A stretch of DNA of 33,687 nt, taken from contig JADHUY010000004.1 of the NCBI GenBank assembly GCA_016784305.1, positions 1 to 33,687 of the forward strand. The letters run 5' to 3'. Numbering within the stretch: the first letter of the stretch is position 1; each line of letters opens with the position of its first letter. Of this stretch, positions 8,193 to 15,344 are shown piece after piece. The notes under the pieces were generated by a model. The model worked only from the letters and a program-made list of their open reading frames with translations. It was not told where the DNA came from and did no database searches. The translations under genes were made by a program, and so were the position numbers. Origin of the DNA: Parcubacteria group bacterium (lineage in GTDB: Bacteria > Patescibacteriota > Minisyncoccia > Phycocordibacterales > JABMNX01).

Positions 8193-8795
8193 ATGGATAG
8201 GGGTAAGAAGGAGGATCTGATGCATACCGTTAAAGATGAACTAGTCGGGCTTGAGGCTTCACCGTTATATGCATATCGCATAGAAAATGATAACTTGCCG
8301 GTTGTTGGAGAGGGGGATTGTGATGCAAACTTGATGTTCGTGGGTGAAGCACCCGGCAAAAACGAAGCAAAGAGCGGAAGGCCGTTTTGTGGGGCCGCGG
8401 GTAAGATTTTAGATGAATTGCTTTCTTCAATTGGAATTGACCGAGATTTAGTCTATATTACGAATATAGTTAAAGACCGTCCGCCAGAAAATAGAGATCC
8501 AACTACAGAGGAAATAGAGCTTTACGGCACATTTCTAGATAGGCAAATTGAGATAATTCAACCTAAAGTTATAGTTCCACTAGGGCGTTATGCCATGAAC
8601 TATATTATGACTAAATTTGATCTTGAGGATAAAATTGAGCCAATAAGCTTTGCTCACGGCAAAGAGTATGGTGCAAAAGTATTTTTTGAGGATATAAAAA
8701 TTGTCCCGATGTATCATCCAGCTGCCACTATTTACAACCGCTCCCTTGGAGATACATTGTTTGAGGATTTTATGACATTAAAGAAGTTTATATGA
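8193..8795 (+). CDS. Uracil-DNA glycosylase, family 4-like, lacking Fe-S cysteines
   Basis: The enzyme removes uracil from DNA to start base-excision repair. The 200-residue protein has the family 4 signatures: FVGEAPGKNEAKSGRPFCG (motif 1 GEAPG), VYITNIV followed by RPPENRDPT, IVPLGRYA, and the second motif MYHPAA. Normal family 4 enzymes carry four Fe-S cysteines: two in a CxxC near the N-terminus, one before RPP, and one about 15 residues later. At these places this protein has LEASPLY, KDRPP and ELYGTF, with no cysteine. The two cysteines present (in GDCD and PFCG) are elsewhere. The fold is therefore probably family 4 without the cluster. The stop overlaps the start of the next gene (ATGA). 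Confidence 0.88.
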   Translation: MDRGKKEDLMHTVKDELVGLEASPLYAYRIENDNLPVVGEGDCDANLMFVGEAPGKNEAKSGRPFCGAAGKILDELLSSIGIDRDLVYITNIVKDRPPENRDPTTEEIELYGTFLDRQIEIIQPKVIVPLGRYAMNYIMTKFDLEDKIEPISFAHGKEYGAKVFFEDIKIVPMYHPAATIYNRSLGDTLFEDFMTLKKFI

Positions 8796-9361
8796 AATAC
8801 ACACCAAGACTTGAAGAAGCAATAAAGACAGCTACGAATTTGCACCGCAACCAGAGGCGCAAGAGTGGTAAAGATTTACCATACGTTTCTCACTTATTTT
8901 CTGTTGCAATAATTCTCTCAGAATACACAGAGGACGAAAACGTTATTATCGCTGGGCTTTTGCATGATGCATTAGAGGATACAGAGTACACAGCAGAACA
9001 GCTAGAGGAAAATTTTGGAACCAGAGTTAAAGAAATAGTTTTAGACGTAAGTGAGACAAATGTAGAAGACGGAGAGCCCGTGCAATGGAAAGAGAGAAAG
9101 ACTGCGTACATTGAGCATTTAAAGGTGGCATCAGAAGAAGCTCTTCTCGTGTCTGTTGCGGATAAGATTCACAACCTTCGTTCAATTCTTGACGGTTTGG
9201 AGGAGTTTGGGATGGAATTTCTTAGCACATTTTCAACGGGACCAGAGTTGCAACTTTGGTACAACGAATCGGTATATGGAATATTAAAAGAACGTTCTAA
9301 GAGCGACATGGTTAGACTATATGGCGAATTAATTGAAAAAGCTAAGATAGCATTTAAGTAA
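8792..9361 (+). CDS. HD-domain phosphohydrolase, small alarmone hydrolase-like
   Basis: The 189-residue protein resembles the hydrolase half of RelA/SpoT and the small MESH1-type hydrolases that remove pyrophosphate from (p)ppGpp. Visible motifs are HRNQRRKSGKDLPYVSH (His34), GLLHDALEDT (His58-Asp59), WKERKTAYIEHL, and LVSVADKIHNLRSI (second metal-binding Asp). No synthetase or TGS/ACT domain is present. It overlaps the UDG gene by 4 bp, so translation is coupled. Its substrate is inferred from the family; hydrolysis of another nucleotide cannot be excluded. The next gene follows after one base. Confidence 0.85.
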   Translation: MKYTPRLEEAIKTATNLHRNQRRKSGKDLPYVSHLFSVAIILSEYTEDENVIIAGLLHDALEDTEYTAEQLEENFGTRVKEIVLDVSETNVEDGEPVQWKERKTAYIEHLKVASEEALLVSVADKIHNLRSILDGLEEFGMEFLSTFSTGPELQLWYNESVYGILKERSKSDMVRLYGELIEKAKIAFK

Positions 9362-9362
9362 T

Positions 9363-11114
9363 ATGAAAACTGATTGGAATTTAAAGCTATTGTACAAATC
9401 AGTAAAAGATCCAGCCATAGAGCGGGACGTGCGTGCATTTGAGTTGGCAAGTGAGAGATTTGCAAATAAGTACAGTGGAAAGGATTTTACAAAAAGTGAG
9501 GGTGTGCTGTTTTTGGCACTAAAGGATTCCGAGAAACTTTTAGAGTCATCTACTTCTGCAACTCGTGCATATATGTATTTTATGTATAGGCGTGAGTTAA
9601 ACAGCCAAGATTCTTCTTCAGAGTCTATGTTAAACAGGTTGACGGATCGGCTTACAAAGGCGGGCAATAGAACTATTTTCTTTGACCTTAAGATTGGAAA
9701 GGTTAATAAAGTAATGCAAAGGAAGTTTTTAAATAGTAAAAGACTTGCTGACTATAGATATCTTCTAGAGAGGGCTTTTGAAGAAAGTAAGTATCAACTT
9801 ACGGAAGCAGAGGAAAAGATACTTAGCTTAAAGAGTCTCCCTGCAAATTCTATGTGGATAGATGGTGTAGAAAAAGTAGTTTCAAAACAAACTGTTCGAT
9901 TTAAGGGCAAGGATCTACCAATCGCAGAGGCAATAAATATGGTGTCTATGCTTCCTGTTAAGGAGAGGAGGAAGCTGATGAAAAGCACCTTAGAGGCATT
10001 AAAATTGGTGAGTGACTTTTCGGAGAGTGAGATAAACGCAGTTTTTACTAACAAAAAAATAAACGATGAACTGCGTGGGTTCAAAAAGCCATACAGCGCA
10101 ACAGCTCTTTCATACGAGAATGACGAGAAAAGCGTTGAAATGCTTGTAAAAACAGTTACCAACAACTTTGCAGTAAGCAGAAAGTTTTTTGAGTTAAAAA
10201 AGAAGCTTTTGAATCTTACAGAACTTACGTACGCGGATAGGGCTGTTGGCATTGGGAGTACCGCGAAGAAAATCCCGTATAAGAATGCGTATAAAATAGT
10301 CTACGATGCATTTAAGGAGTTTGGGGTTGAATATTCAGATACTTTAGAGAGGATGTCTAAAAATGGACAAATAGATGTTTATCCTAAGAAGGGTAAGGGT
10401 GGAGGAGCGTTTTGCTCAAGCAGTATTGGACTTCCTACTTTCGTATTTCTGAATCAAGTTAACTCTTTTGACTCTTTGATGACGTTGGCGCATGAGATGG
10501 GTCACGCTATTCATGGAGAACTTTCAAAAGAGCAAAAGCCGATATATCAGGAGTACACAACCTCTGTGGCTGAAACAGCTAGCACATTTTTTGAAGAGGT
10601 TGTTTTTGATGCGGTCTTTAAGACCTTGAGTAAAAAAGATCAGATAATTGCGCTACATGATCATATACAAAGTGATATTGCGTCTATATTTAGGCAAATT
10701 GCATTCTTTAATTTTGAGAATGAATTACATAATCTAGTTAGAAGTGCGGGTATGGTGCCAAAGGAGGATATTGCCAAGCTTCTTAACAAGCATATGGGCG
10801 CGTATATGGGTAAAGCAGTGAGCATAACTGATTTAGATGGATATTTCTTCGTAACAGTTTCTCATTTTAGACGGCCGTTTTACGTTTACTCATATGCATA
10901 TGGTCAGCTTATAAGTAAGGCACTCTTTGCAAGATGTAAAGAAGATAAAAAATATGGATCTGAAGTACGGAAGTTTCTTTCAGCTGGTGGAAGTAAGAAT
11001 CCAAAAGACATATTTGGAGACATTGGTATAAACACAAATTCATCGAAAATATTTCAAGATGGAATAAAGAAAATTGAAGAGGATATAGATAAACTAAAGA
11101 AGCTAGCGGGCTAG
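9363..11114 (+). CDS. M3-family oligoendopeptidase (PepF-like)
   Basis: This cytoplasmic zinc metallopeptidase cleaves short peptides. The 583-residue length is normal for bacterial M3B enzymes. The zinc site is LAHEMGHAIHGE (His377, Glu378, His381), with a downstream glutamate in SVAETASTFFEE as third ligand. The C-terminal part has YVYSYAYGQLISKALFAR, typical of the family, and the N-terminal half is the helical M3 lobe. No signal peptide is visible. It begins one base after the HD gene (TAA-T-ATG), so it is likely in the same operon, and it may recycle peptides in an organism that depends on scavenging. Confidence 0.93.
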   Translation: MKTDWNLKLLYKSVKDPAIERDVRAFELASERFANKYSGKDFTKSEGVLFLALKDSEKLLESSTSATRAYMYFMYRRELNSQDSSSESMLNRLTDRLTKAGNRTIFFDLKIGKVNKVMQRKFLNSKRLADYRYLLERAFEESKYQLTEAEEKILSLKSLPANSMWIDGVEKVVSKQTVRFKGKDLPIAEAINMVSMLPVKERRKLMKSTLEALKLVSDFSESEINAVFTNKKINDELRGFKKPYSATALSYENDEKSVEMLVKTVTNNFAVSRKFFELKKKLLNLTELTYADRAVGIGSTAKKIPYKNAYKIVYDAFKEFGVEYSDTLERMSKNGQIDVYPKKGKGGGAFCSSSIGLPTFVFLNQVNSFDSLMTLAHEMGHAIHGELSKEQKPIYQEYTTSVAETASTFFEEVVFDAVFKTLSKKDQIIALHDHIQSDIASIFRQIAFFNFENELHNLVRSAGMVPKEDIAKLLNKHMGAYMGKAVSITDLDGYFFVTVSHFRRPFYVYSYAYGQLISKALFARCKEDKKYGSEVRKFLSAGGSKNPKDIFGDIGINTNSSKIFQDGIKKIEEDIDKLKKLAG

Positions 11115-11116
11115 CT
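11101..11116 (+). repeat. GCTAGC-rich hairpin over the end of the M3 gene
   Basis: AGCTAG and CTAGCT pair around CGGG, and GCTAGC occurs three times in 18 bases, overlapping the TAG stop. No T-run follows, so it is not a clear terminator. The extended -10 of the next gene begins 5 bases later, so it may affect that promoter or mark the mRNA end. Confidence 0.3.
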
Positions 11117-11120
11117 AGCA

Positions 11121-11129
11121 TGATATAAT
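11121..11129 (+). promoter_or_regulatory. Extended -10 box, leaderless start
   Basis: TGA-TATAAT ends at 11129, placing +1 at 11136, exactly the A of the next ATG. No recognisable -35 is present. It would drive the small membrane protein gene and alaS. Confidence 0.6.
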
Positions 11130-11135
11130 CCTCCC

Positions 11136-11357
11136 ATGGACTTACTATTTTGGGGACTTACGCTTGGGGTTGTTGGAAAAGTGCTTCTCGGCTTTACGGT
11201 GATTTCTGTGCATTTAAAAATAGTTAAGGAACATAAAATAGATAGATTGGTTTTAAAAGAAATGCGAAAAGAGCGTAACTTGGCTATTTTAGGTATTTTG
11301 TTTATTGTTGTAGGGTATGTTCTTGAGCTTATGTTTTACGGTTACTTGGCAATTTAG
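11136..11357 (+). CDS. Small two-TM membrane protein, unknown function
   Basis: The product is 73 residues: a TM segment at about 4-26 (LFWGLTLGVVGKVLLGFTVI), a basic cytoplasmic loop (KEHKIDRLVLKEMRKER), and a second TM at about 48-71. The loop charge predicts both ends outside. No family is recognised. Support for a real gene comes from the well-formed hairpin topology, an extended -10 box placed exactly at the ATG, and its neat fit in the gap before alaS, 21 nt upstream. Confidence 0.65.
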   Translation: MDLLFWGLTLGVVGKVLLGFTVISVHLKIVKEHKIDRLVLKEMRKERNLAILGILFIVVGYVLELMFYGYLAI

Positions 11358-11378
11358 AGCATTTGAAGGGTATTTATC

Positions 11379-13250
11379 ATGACATTAGAAGAAGTAAGAA
11401 ATAAATATTTTGAATTTTTTGAGAAGCATGGGCATGCGCTTGTTCCGTCTGCTCTACTTACTCCAGAGAATGACCCCACAACGCTTTTTGTTGGCTCTGG
11501 TATGCAACCGCTTTTGCCGTACCTACTCGGAGAGAGGCACCCAAAAGGAGTTCGTATTGTAAACTCTCAAAAAGCATTTCGTGCTGAGGATATTGAGGAA
11601 ATAGGGGACAACAGACACACCACATTTTTTGAGATGCTTGGAAACTGGTCGCTTGGCGACTATTTCAAGGAAGAGCAGTTGCCGTGGTTTTTTGAATTTT
11701 TAACTAGTGAGCTTGGGCTCTCTCCAGATAAGCTCTACGTTACAGTTTTTGCAGGAGATGAAAGTAATGGCATACCAAAAGACGAAGCGTCGGTAGTAAT
11801 TTGGAAAAAGCTTTTTAAAGAAGCGGGGATTGAAGCAAGTGATGTGTTCATTGGCTCGGAGGAAGATGGATACAAAAAGGGAATGAAGGAGGGCGAGCGG
11901 ATTTTCTATTACGACGCCAAGAAGAATTGGTGGAGCAGGGCTGGCGTGCCAGAGAATATGCCAGTGGGCGAGCCGGGCGGGCCTGACTCGGAAGTTTTCT
12001 ATGACTTTGGGACAAAGCACGACAAGAGCTTTGGCGAGCACTGTCATCCAAATTGCGATTGTGGACGCTTTGTAGAAATAGGGAATTCTGTCTTTATGGA
12101 GTACATAAAGAAGGAAGATGGAAGTTTTGAGAAACTAGCGCAGAAAAATGTGGACTTTGGCGGTGGACTTATACGCATTACTGCCGCAGCAAACGAGGAC
12201 AGTGACGTATTTAATGTGGACGTCCTTAACGTCATTATTGAGCATATTTCAAAGCTCTCTGGGAAGTCGTATTTAGATGCTGAGAATAAAAAATCGTTTC
12301 GTGTAATAGCTGACCATATACGAGCGGCTATATTTATGATTGTGGATGGCGTAGTGCCAAGTAATACCGATGCGGGCTATTTTGTAAGGCGCCTTATAAG
12401 GCGTGCTGTGCGGCATATGGATAAACTAGGGGTAGATAAAGAAACGCTTCACACGGTAGTGGCACCTGTGGCGGATGTGTATAAAGCACAGTACCCAGAG
12501 CTTTTGAATAAGAAAACAGATATTGAAAGAGAGATTTCACTTGAAGAGGAGAAGTTTAGAGAAACGCTAAAGAAAGGACTAAAACAGCTTGAGAAAGCAA
12601 AGGACGGCAAACTTTCTGGCAAGGAGGCATTTGTACTTTTTTCAACGTATGGATTTCCTCTGGAGCTCACTCTAGAGCTAGCTCCAGAGCTTAACATTGA
12701 GGTAGATGTTGAGGGCTTTAAGAGTGAGATGGTGAGTCACCAAGAGCTATCTCGCGTGGGGGCAGAGCATAAGTTTAAAGGAGGGCTCTCTGATGGCGGG
12801 GAGGTTACGACAATGCTACATAGCGCTACGCACTTAATGCTTGCGGGGCTCCGCAAATATTTAGGAGACGGCGTGCACCAAGCTGGCTCAAATATAACTT
12901 CAGAGAGGACACGCTTTGACTTCACGCATCCTGAAAAAGTAGATAGAGAAACACTTGATAAGGTAGAGGGTTATGTAAACGATGCCATCGTGGATCACGC
13001 CAAAATGGAGCTTATAGAAATGCCAAAAGAAGAAGCGAAAAATAGTGGCGTAGAGGGAAGCTTTTGGGAGAAGTATCCAGACACTGTGCAGGTTTATACG
13101 ATAGTAGCCGACGACGGCACCGTATGGTCTCGCGAGCTATGCGGTGGCCCACACGTCAAAAATACAGCTGATATAAAAGGCACTTTCAAAATCACAAAAG
13201 AAGAGTCATCTTCTGCGGGGGTGAGGAGAGTTAAAGCTGTGTTGCAATAG
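11379..13250 (+). CDS. alaS: Alanyl-tRNA synthetase, C-terminally truncated form
   Basis: AlaRS charges tRNA-Ala and hydrolyses mischarged Ser/Gly. The class II catalytic domain is complete: FFEKHGHALVPSALL, the motif-2 region RAEDIEEIGDNRHTTFFEML, and GGGLIRI. The editing domain has the metal-binding pairs HSATHLML and CGGPHV. The protein stops after RRVKAVLQ at 623 residues, whereas typical bacterial AlaRS is about 870, so the C-Ala/DHHA1 domain is missing. Short AlaRS forms are, from memory, common in Patescibacteria, so this is probably natural. The start is ATG 11379 with GAAGGG about 8 nt upstream, one of the few Shine-Dalgarno-like sites here. Confidence 0.95.
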   Translation: MTLEEVRNKYFEFFEKHGHALVPSALLTPENDPTTLFVGSGMQPLLPYLLGERHPKGVRIVNSQKAFRAEDIEEIGDNRHTTFFEMLGNWSLGDYFKEEQLPWFFEFLTSELGLSPDKLYVTVFAGDESNGIPKDEASVVIWKKLFKEAGIEASDVFIGSEEDGYKKGMKEGERIFYYDAKKNWWSRAGVPENMPVGEPGGPDSEVFYDFGTKHDKSFGEHCHPNCDCGRFVEIGNSVFMEYIKKEDGSFEKLAQKNVDFGGGLIRITAAANEDSDVFNVDVLNVIIEHISKLSGKSYLDAENKKSFRVIADHIRAAIFMIVDGVVPSNTDAGYFVRRLIRRAVRHMDKLGVDKETLHTVVAPVADVYKAQYPELLNKKTDIEREISLEEEKFRETLKKGLKQLEKAKDGKLSGKEAFVLFSTYGFPLELTLELAPELNIEVDVEGFKSEMVSHQELSRVGAEHKFKGGLSDGGEVTTMLHSATHLMLAGLRKYLGDGVHQAGSNITSERTRFDFTHPEKVDRETLDKVEGYVNDAIVDHAKMELIEMPKEEAKNSGVEGSFWEKYPDTVQVYTIVADDGTVWSRELCGGPHVKNTADIKGTFKITKEESSSAGVRRVKAVLQ

Positions 13251-13258
13251 CAAAATTT

Positions 13259-13429
13259 ATGGAAGTAAACGAGAAGGTATATGAGGGAACAAAGTTACTT
13301 TTTAGGCGTTTAAACAACTTTTTCCATAAATGGGCTACCTTCTCTTACTCTGTTTGGAGTGATAATGCCCATATTTGTGACTGTATTGCTTTATCAAAAA
13401 GATGTAAAAGACTTCAAGGAAAATATTGA
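13259..13429 (+). pseudogene. Upstream fragment of a probably frameshifted membrane protein gene
   Basis: ATG 13259 lies 8 nt after the alaS stop and opens a frame starting MEVNEKVYEGTKLLFRRLNN. That N-terminus looks natural, then degenerates after a TTTTT run near 13319. Removing one T joins it to the frame of the 13359-13781 ORF, giving RRLNNFSINGLPSLTLFGV and a complete TM segment. The full span 13259-13781 is 523 bases, one more than a multiple of three. A sequencing error, a recent mutation or a programmed +1 shift are all possible. Residues after the shift in this frame are probably not real protein. Confidence 0.45.
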
Positions 13430-13781
13430 ACTAGCATTTGTAATAGAGAGTTGTCTAAACTTTGACACGGGAGCCCTTTTGCAATCAGGTAAAATGGGCG
13501 AGATCTATCAATTCAATCGACAGTATCATACAGATTTTTACAGAGAAAATTGGCCTCAATTAATAGAACTAATTAACAAAAGAAATATATCTCCAACGTA
13601 TCTACTTGGGGCAGTTCATCAAATGGAAACTGCTAATAGTATATTAATCAATAATTCTTATATTCCTAGCAACGATCTTACTCTGGCAGCCAGCACGACA
13701 GAGTACTTTTTTCAAAAACTTGAATTTACTCGTGAAGGTTGCAAAAACTACATAATTCCATTTTCATTTTCCAACTATTGA
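13359..13781 (+). CDS. Membrane-anchored protein of unknown function, probably 5'-frameshifted
   Basis: The ORF encodes 140 residues from GTG 13359, or 138 from ATG 13365, which has GGAG five bases upstream. It starts inside a hydrophobic stretch (MPIFVTVLLY), so as it stands the TM segment is cut short. The same frame extends upstream to a stop at 13311 and supplies the missing half (LPSLTLFGV). The remaining part is a soluble domain of about 120 residues with no recognised motif. The ORF is more AT-rich than alaS and lies between alaS and the palindrome-rich gap. Either it is translated from ATG 13365 or, more likely, it is the larger part of a gene starting at 13259. Confidence 0.55.
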   Translation: MIMPIFVTVLLYQKDVKDFKENIELAFVIESCLNFDTGALLQSGKMGEIYQFNRQYHTDFYRENWPQLIELINKRNISPTYLLGAVHQMETANSILINNSYIPSNDLTLAASTTEYFFQKLEFTREGCKNYIIPFSFSNY

Positions 13782-13829
13782 TCTAAACAACCACCCACCC
13801 GCGAGCTTACCTATCAGGCGGTAGTTCTA

Positions 13830-13855
13830 AACTAGTCCAGTATACTGTACTAGTT
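13830..13855. repeat. 26-bp imperfect palindrome
   Basis: AACTAGT and ACTAGTT flank the perfect inner palindrome CAGTATACTG, with one mismatched base pair. The symmetry and the lack of a loop favour a protein-binding site (dimeric regulator or recombinase) over a terminator. It lies in the gene-free stretch 13782-14115, which also holds a small TCTTCT/AGAAGA repeat (13863-13876), the terminator at 13907-13955 and the promoter at 14100. Confidence 0.4.
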
Positions 13856-13906
13856 AGCTGTCTCTTCTCAAGAAGAAATGTTCGATAAACTCGTTAATTC
13901 CCCAAG

Positions 13907-13959
13907 AACCACCAATCTCGTTTTCTACTCCATGGAGTAGAAAACGAGAGTGGTTATTT
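13907..13959. terminator. Long palindromic hairpin, probable bidirectional terminator
   Basis: A perfect 32-bp palindrome spans 13917-13948; its left half is CTCGTTTTCTACTCCA. It is flanked by outer arms AACCAC (13907-13912) and GTGGTT (13950-13955), and followed by ATTTT. The long stem ends the alaS-side transcription unit and isolates the FtsA-like gene. The T-run is short, so termination strength is uncertain. Confidence 0.6.
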
Positions 13960-14099
13960 TAATGTAAATTGCTTAGAAAGACTTACACGAGAAAGGGGTC
14001 GCCAATGGCGATCTTTCTTGTCAAAATCTTATTTGAGCTTACATTTACAAAACATCGCAGTCAGTCACTTTTAAAGTGGCAAACATGCCATGTGGAAGT

Positions 14100-14105
14100 T
14101 ATAAT
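14100..14105 (+). promoter_or_regulatory. Consensus -10 box before the FtsA-like gene
   Basis: TATAAT lies ten bases before ATG 14116, giving a UTR of a few nucleotides at most. Two small inverted repeats just upstream (CACTTT/AAAGTG and GGCA/TGCC, about 14066-14091) could be regulator sites. No consensus -35 is visible. Confidence 0.5.
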
Positions 14106-14115
14106 AAACGCGATT

Positions 14116-15300
14116 ATGCGAAAGTTTTTTGGAAATACAACAAAACCTCCTAGCATTGCACTTTTTGATATTGGCAGTGGAAGTGTTGGTGCAGCGGTTG
14201 CTAAATTTGATCACTCTGGACGGCCAACTATTGTTTATTCAACACGTAGAGCCCTTCCAGTTTTAGAGGAATTAAGCGTTGATAGGCTACTTTCACATAC
14301 CTTAAATGCAATACGCTCTGTAGGGCATGACGTTGTTATGAGCGGGTACTATGCAGATGGGACAACCGAGCCTCTTGGCGTATTGTGTACGGCTTCTTCT
14401 CCGTGGAGCGCGATAGAGCCAATCACAGTTGCCTCTGAAGGGGTAGAAAAAGAAATTACAGATGACCTTCTGGAGGACCTGACTGAGCGCGGCAGACAAT
14501 CTATTATTGAAGCCCTACAAGGTAGGGATGACGGAGCGGGAATGAACTTAGTTGAGGAAGTGACAGTTAGAACTCGCTTTGATGGGGTTGAGCCAGTGGG
14601 AGTTCAGCCAAAGCGTGCGCAAAAAGTGGACGTGTCACTTCTTCAGGGGTTCATCTCAAAGAGATTTCACGAGAAGGCGGAAGCGGCTTTGGAAGAAGTC
14701 TTTGGTGCAACACCTGTGGTTATACAAACTTCAATGCTTCCGTTATTTCTAGTTGCAAGGGATGTTTATCATGGCGCAGAGGACTTTCTTTTGGTGGATA
14801 TTTCCGGTGAAGTGACAGATGTAGTTTTGGTAAACGGCGGAATGGTTTCAGGCAGTGCGTCTTTTCCAATTGGAAAGAATTCTGTGGTGAGGAGTGCGGC
14901 AAGTGTAGGTGGCGTTGTGACGACCGACTCACTTTCAAATTTGCGCCTTCGCGTAAAGGGGCGCGACAGTCGAGTGCCTTCAATGCAAAGAATTCAACAA
15001 CTCCAAAGTGCGAGGGAGTGGGGGACGGCATTTAATGAGGTCTGCTCTAACCTTGGAATAATAGATGTTCTTCCAAATACAGTAGTTATCCATGCCGACT
15101 CGGATATGGTGGATTGGTTTGCAAGCCAAATATCTTCCTCCAGATTCGCACCTCTAACCAGAAGCAAAGCAGACCTCGTAAGCCGTTATATAGCGGAAGA
15201 CGTCCCAGGCAGGCTGTGTGATTTTGAGGGTGGAAATATGGGACGCGACCCCGGGCTCGCTATTATTGCCCTTTATTATCAAAGACGGCTTTTGGCCTGA
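14116..15300 (+). CDS. FtsA/PilM-like actin-fold ATPase
   Basis: The 394-residue protein has the two phosphate-binding loops of the actin/FtsA fold: IALFDIGSGSVGAAVAKF near the N-terminus and LLVDISGEVTDVVLVNGG in the middle. The region between is long and divergent. No clear C-terminal amphipathic helix of FtsA is visible, so it may be closer to PilM, the cytoplasmic actin-like part of type IV pilus systems. The ORF track begins at 13969, but ATG 14116 is preferred: it begins just before the first loop and directly after a TATAAT box, while the upstream part covers repeats. ATG 14005 with AAAGGGG upstream is an alternative that would add a hydrophobic N-terminus. It is paired with the next gene. 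Confidence 0.75.
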   Translation: MRKFFGNTTKPPSIALFDIGSGSVGAAVAKFDHSGRPTIVYSTRRALPVLEELSVDRLLSHTLNAIRSVGHDVVMSGYYADGTTEPLGVLCTASSPWSAIEPITVASEGVEKEITDDLLEDLTERGRQSIIEALQGRDDGAGMNLVEEVTVRTRFDGVEPVGVQPKRAQKVDVSLLQGFISKRFHEKAEAALEEVFGATPVVIQTSMLPLFLVARDVYHGAEDFLLVDISGEVTDVVLVNGGMVSGSASFPIGKNSVVRSAASVGGVVTTDSLSNLRLRVKGRDSRVPSMQRIQQLQSAREWGTAFNEVCSNLGIIDVLPNTVVIHADSDMVDWFASQISSSRFAPLTRSKADLVSRYIAEDVPGRLCDFEGGNMGRDPGLAIIALYYQRRLLA

Positions 15301-15322
15301 TATTTTAAGGAACCGACGCTTG

Positions 15323-15331
15323 TGCTATAGT
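15323..15331 (+). promoter_or_regulatory. Extended -10 box
   Basis: TGC-TATAGT ends 13 bases before ATG 15345, predicting a UTR of about seven bases. The weak TTTTAA 17 bp upstream could be a -35. The box sits right after the stop of the FtsA-like gene. Confidence 0.45.
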
Positions 15332-15344
15332 GCTATTAATAAAT

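Noticed and set aside
13969-14115. N-terminal 49 residues of the FtsA-like ORF in the track
   Set aside because: They cover repeats and a TATAAT box and add a hydrophobic segment not expected for a cytosolic actin-fold protein. ATG 14005 with AAAGGGG upstream keeps this from being certain.
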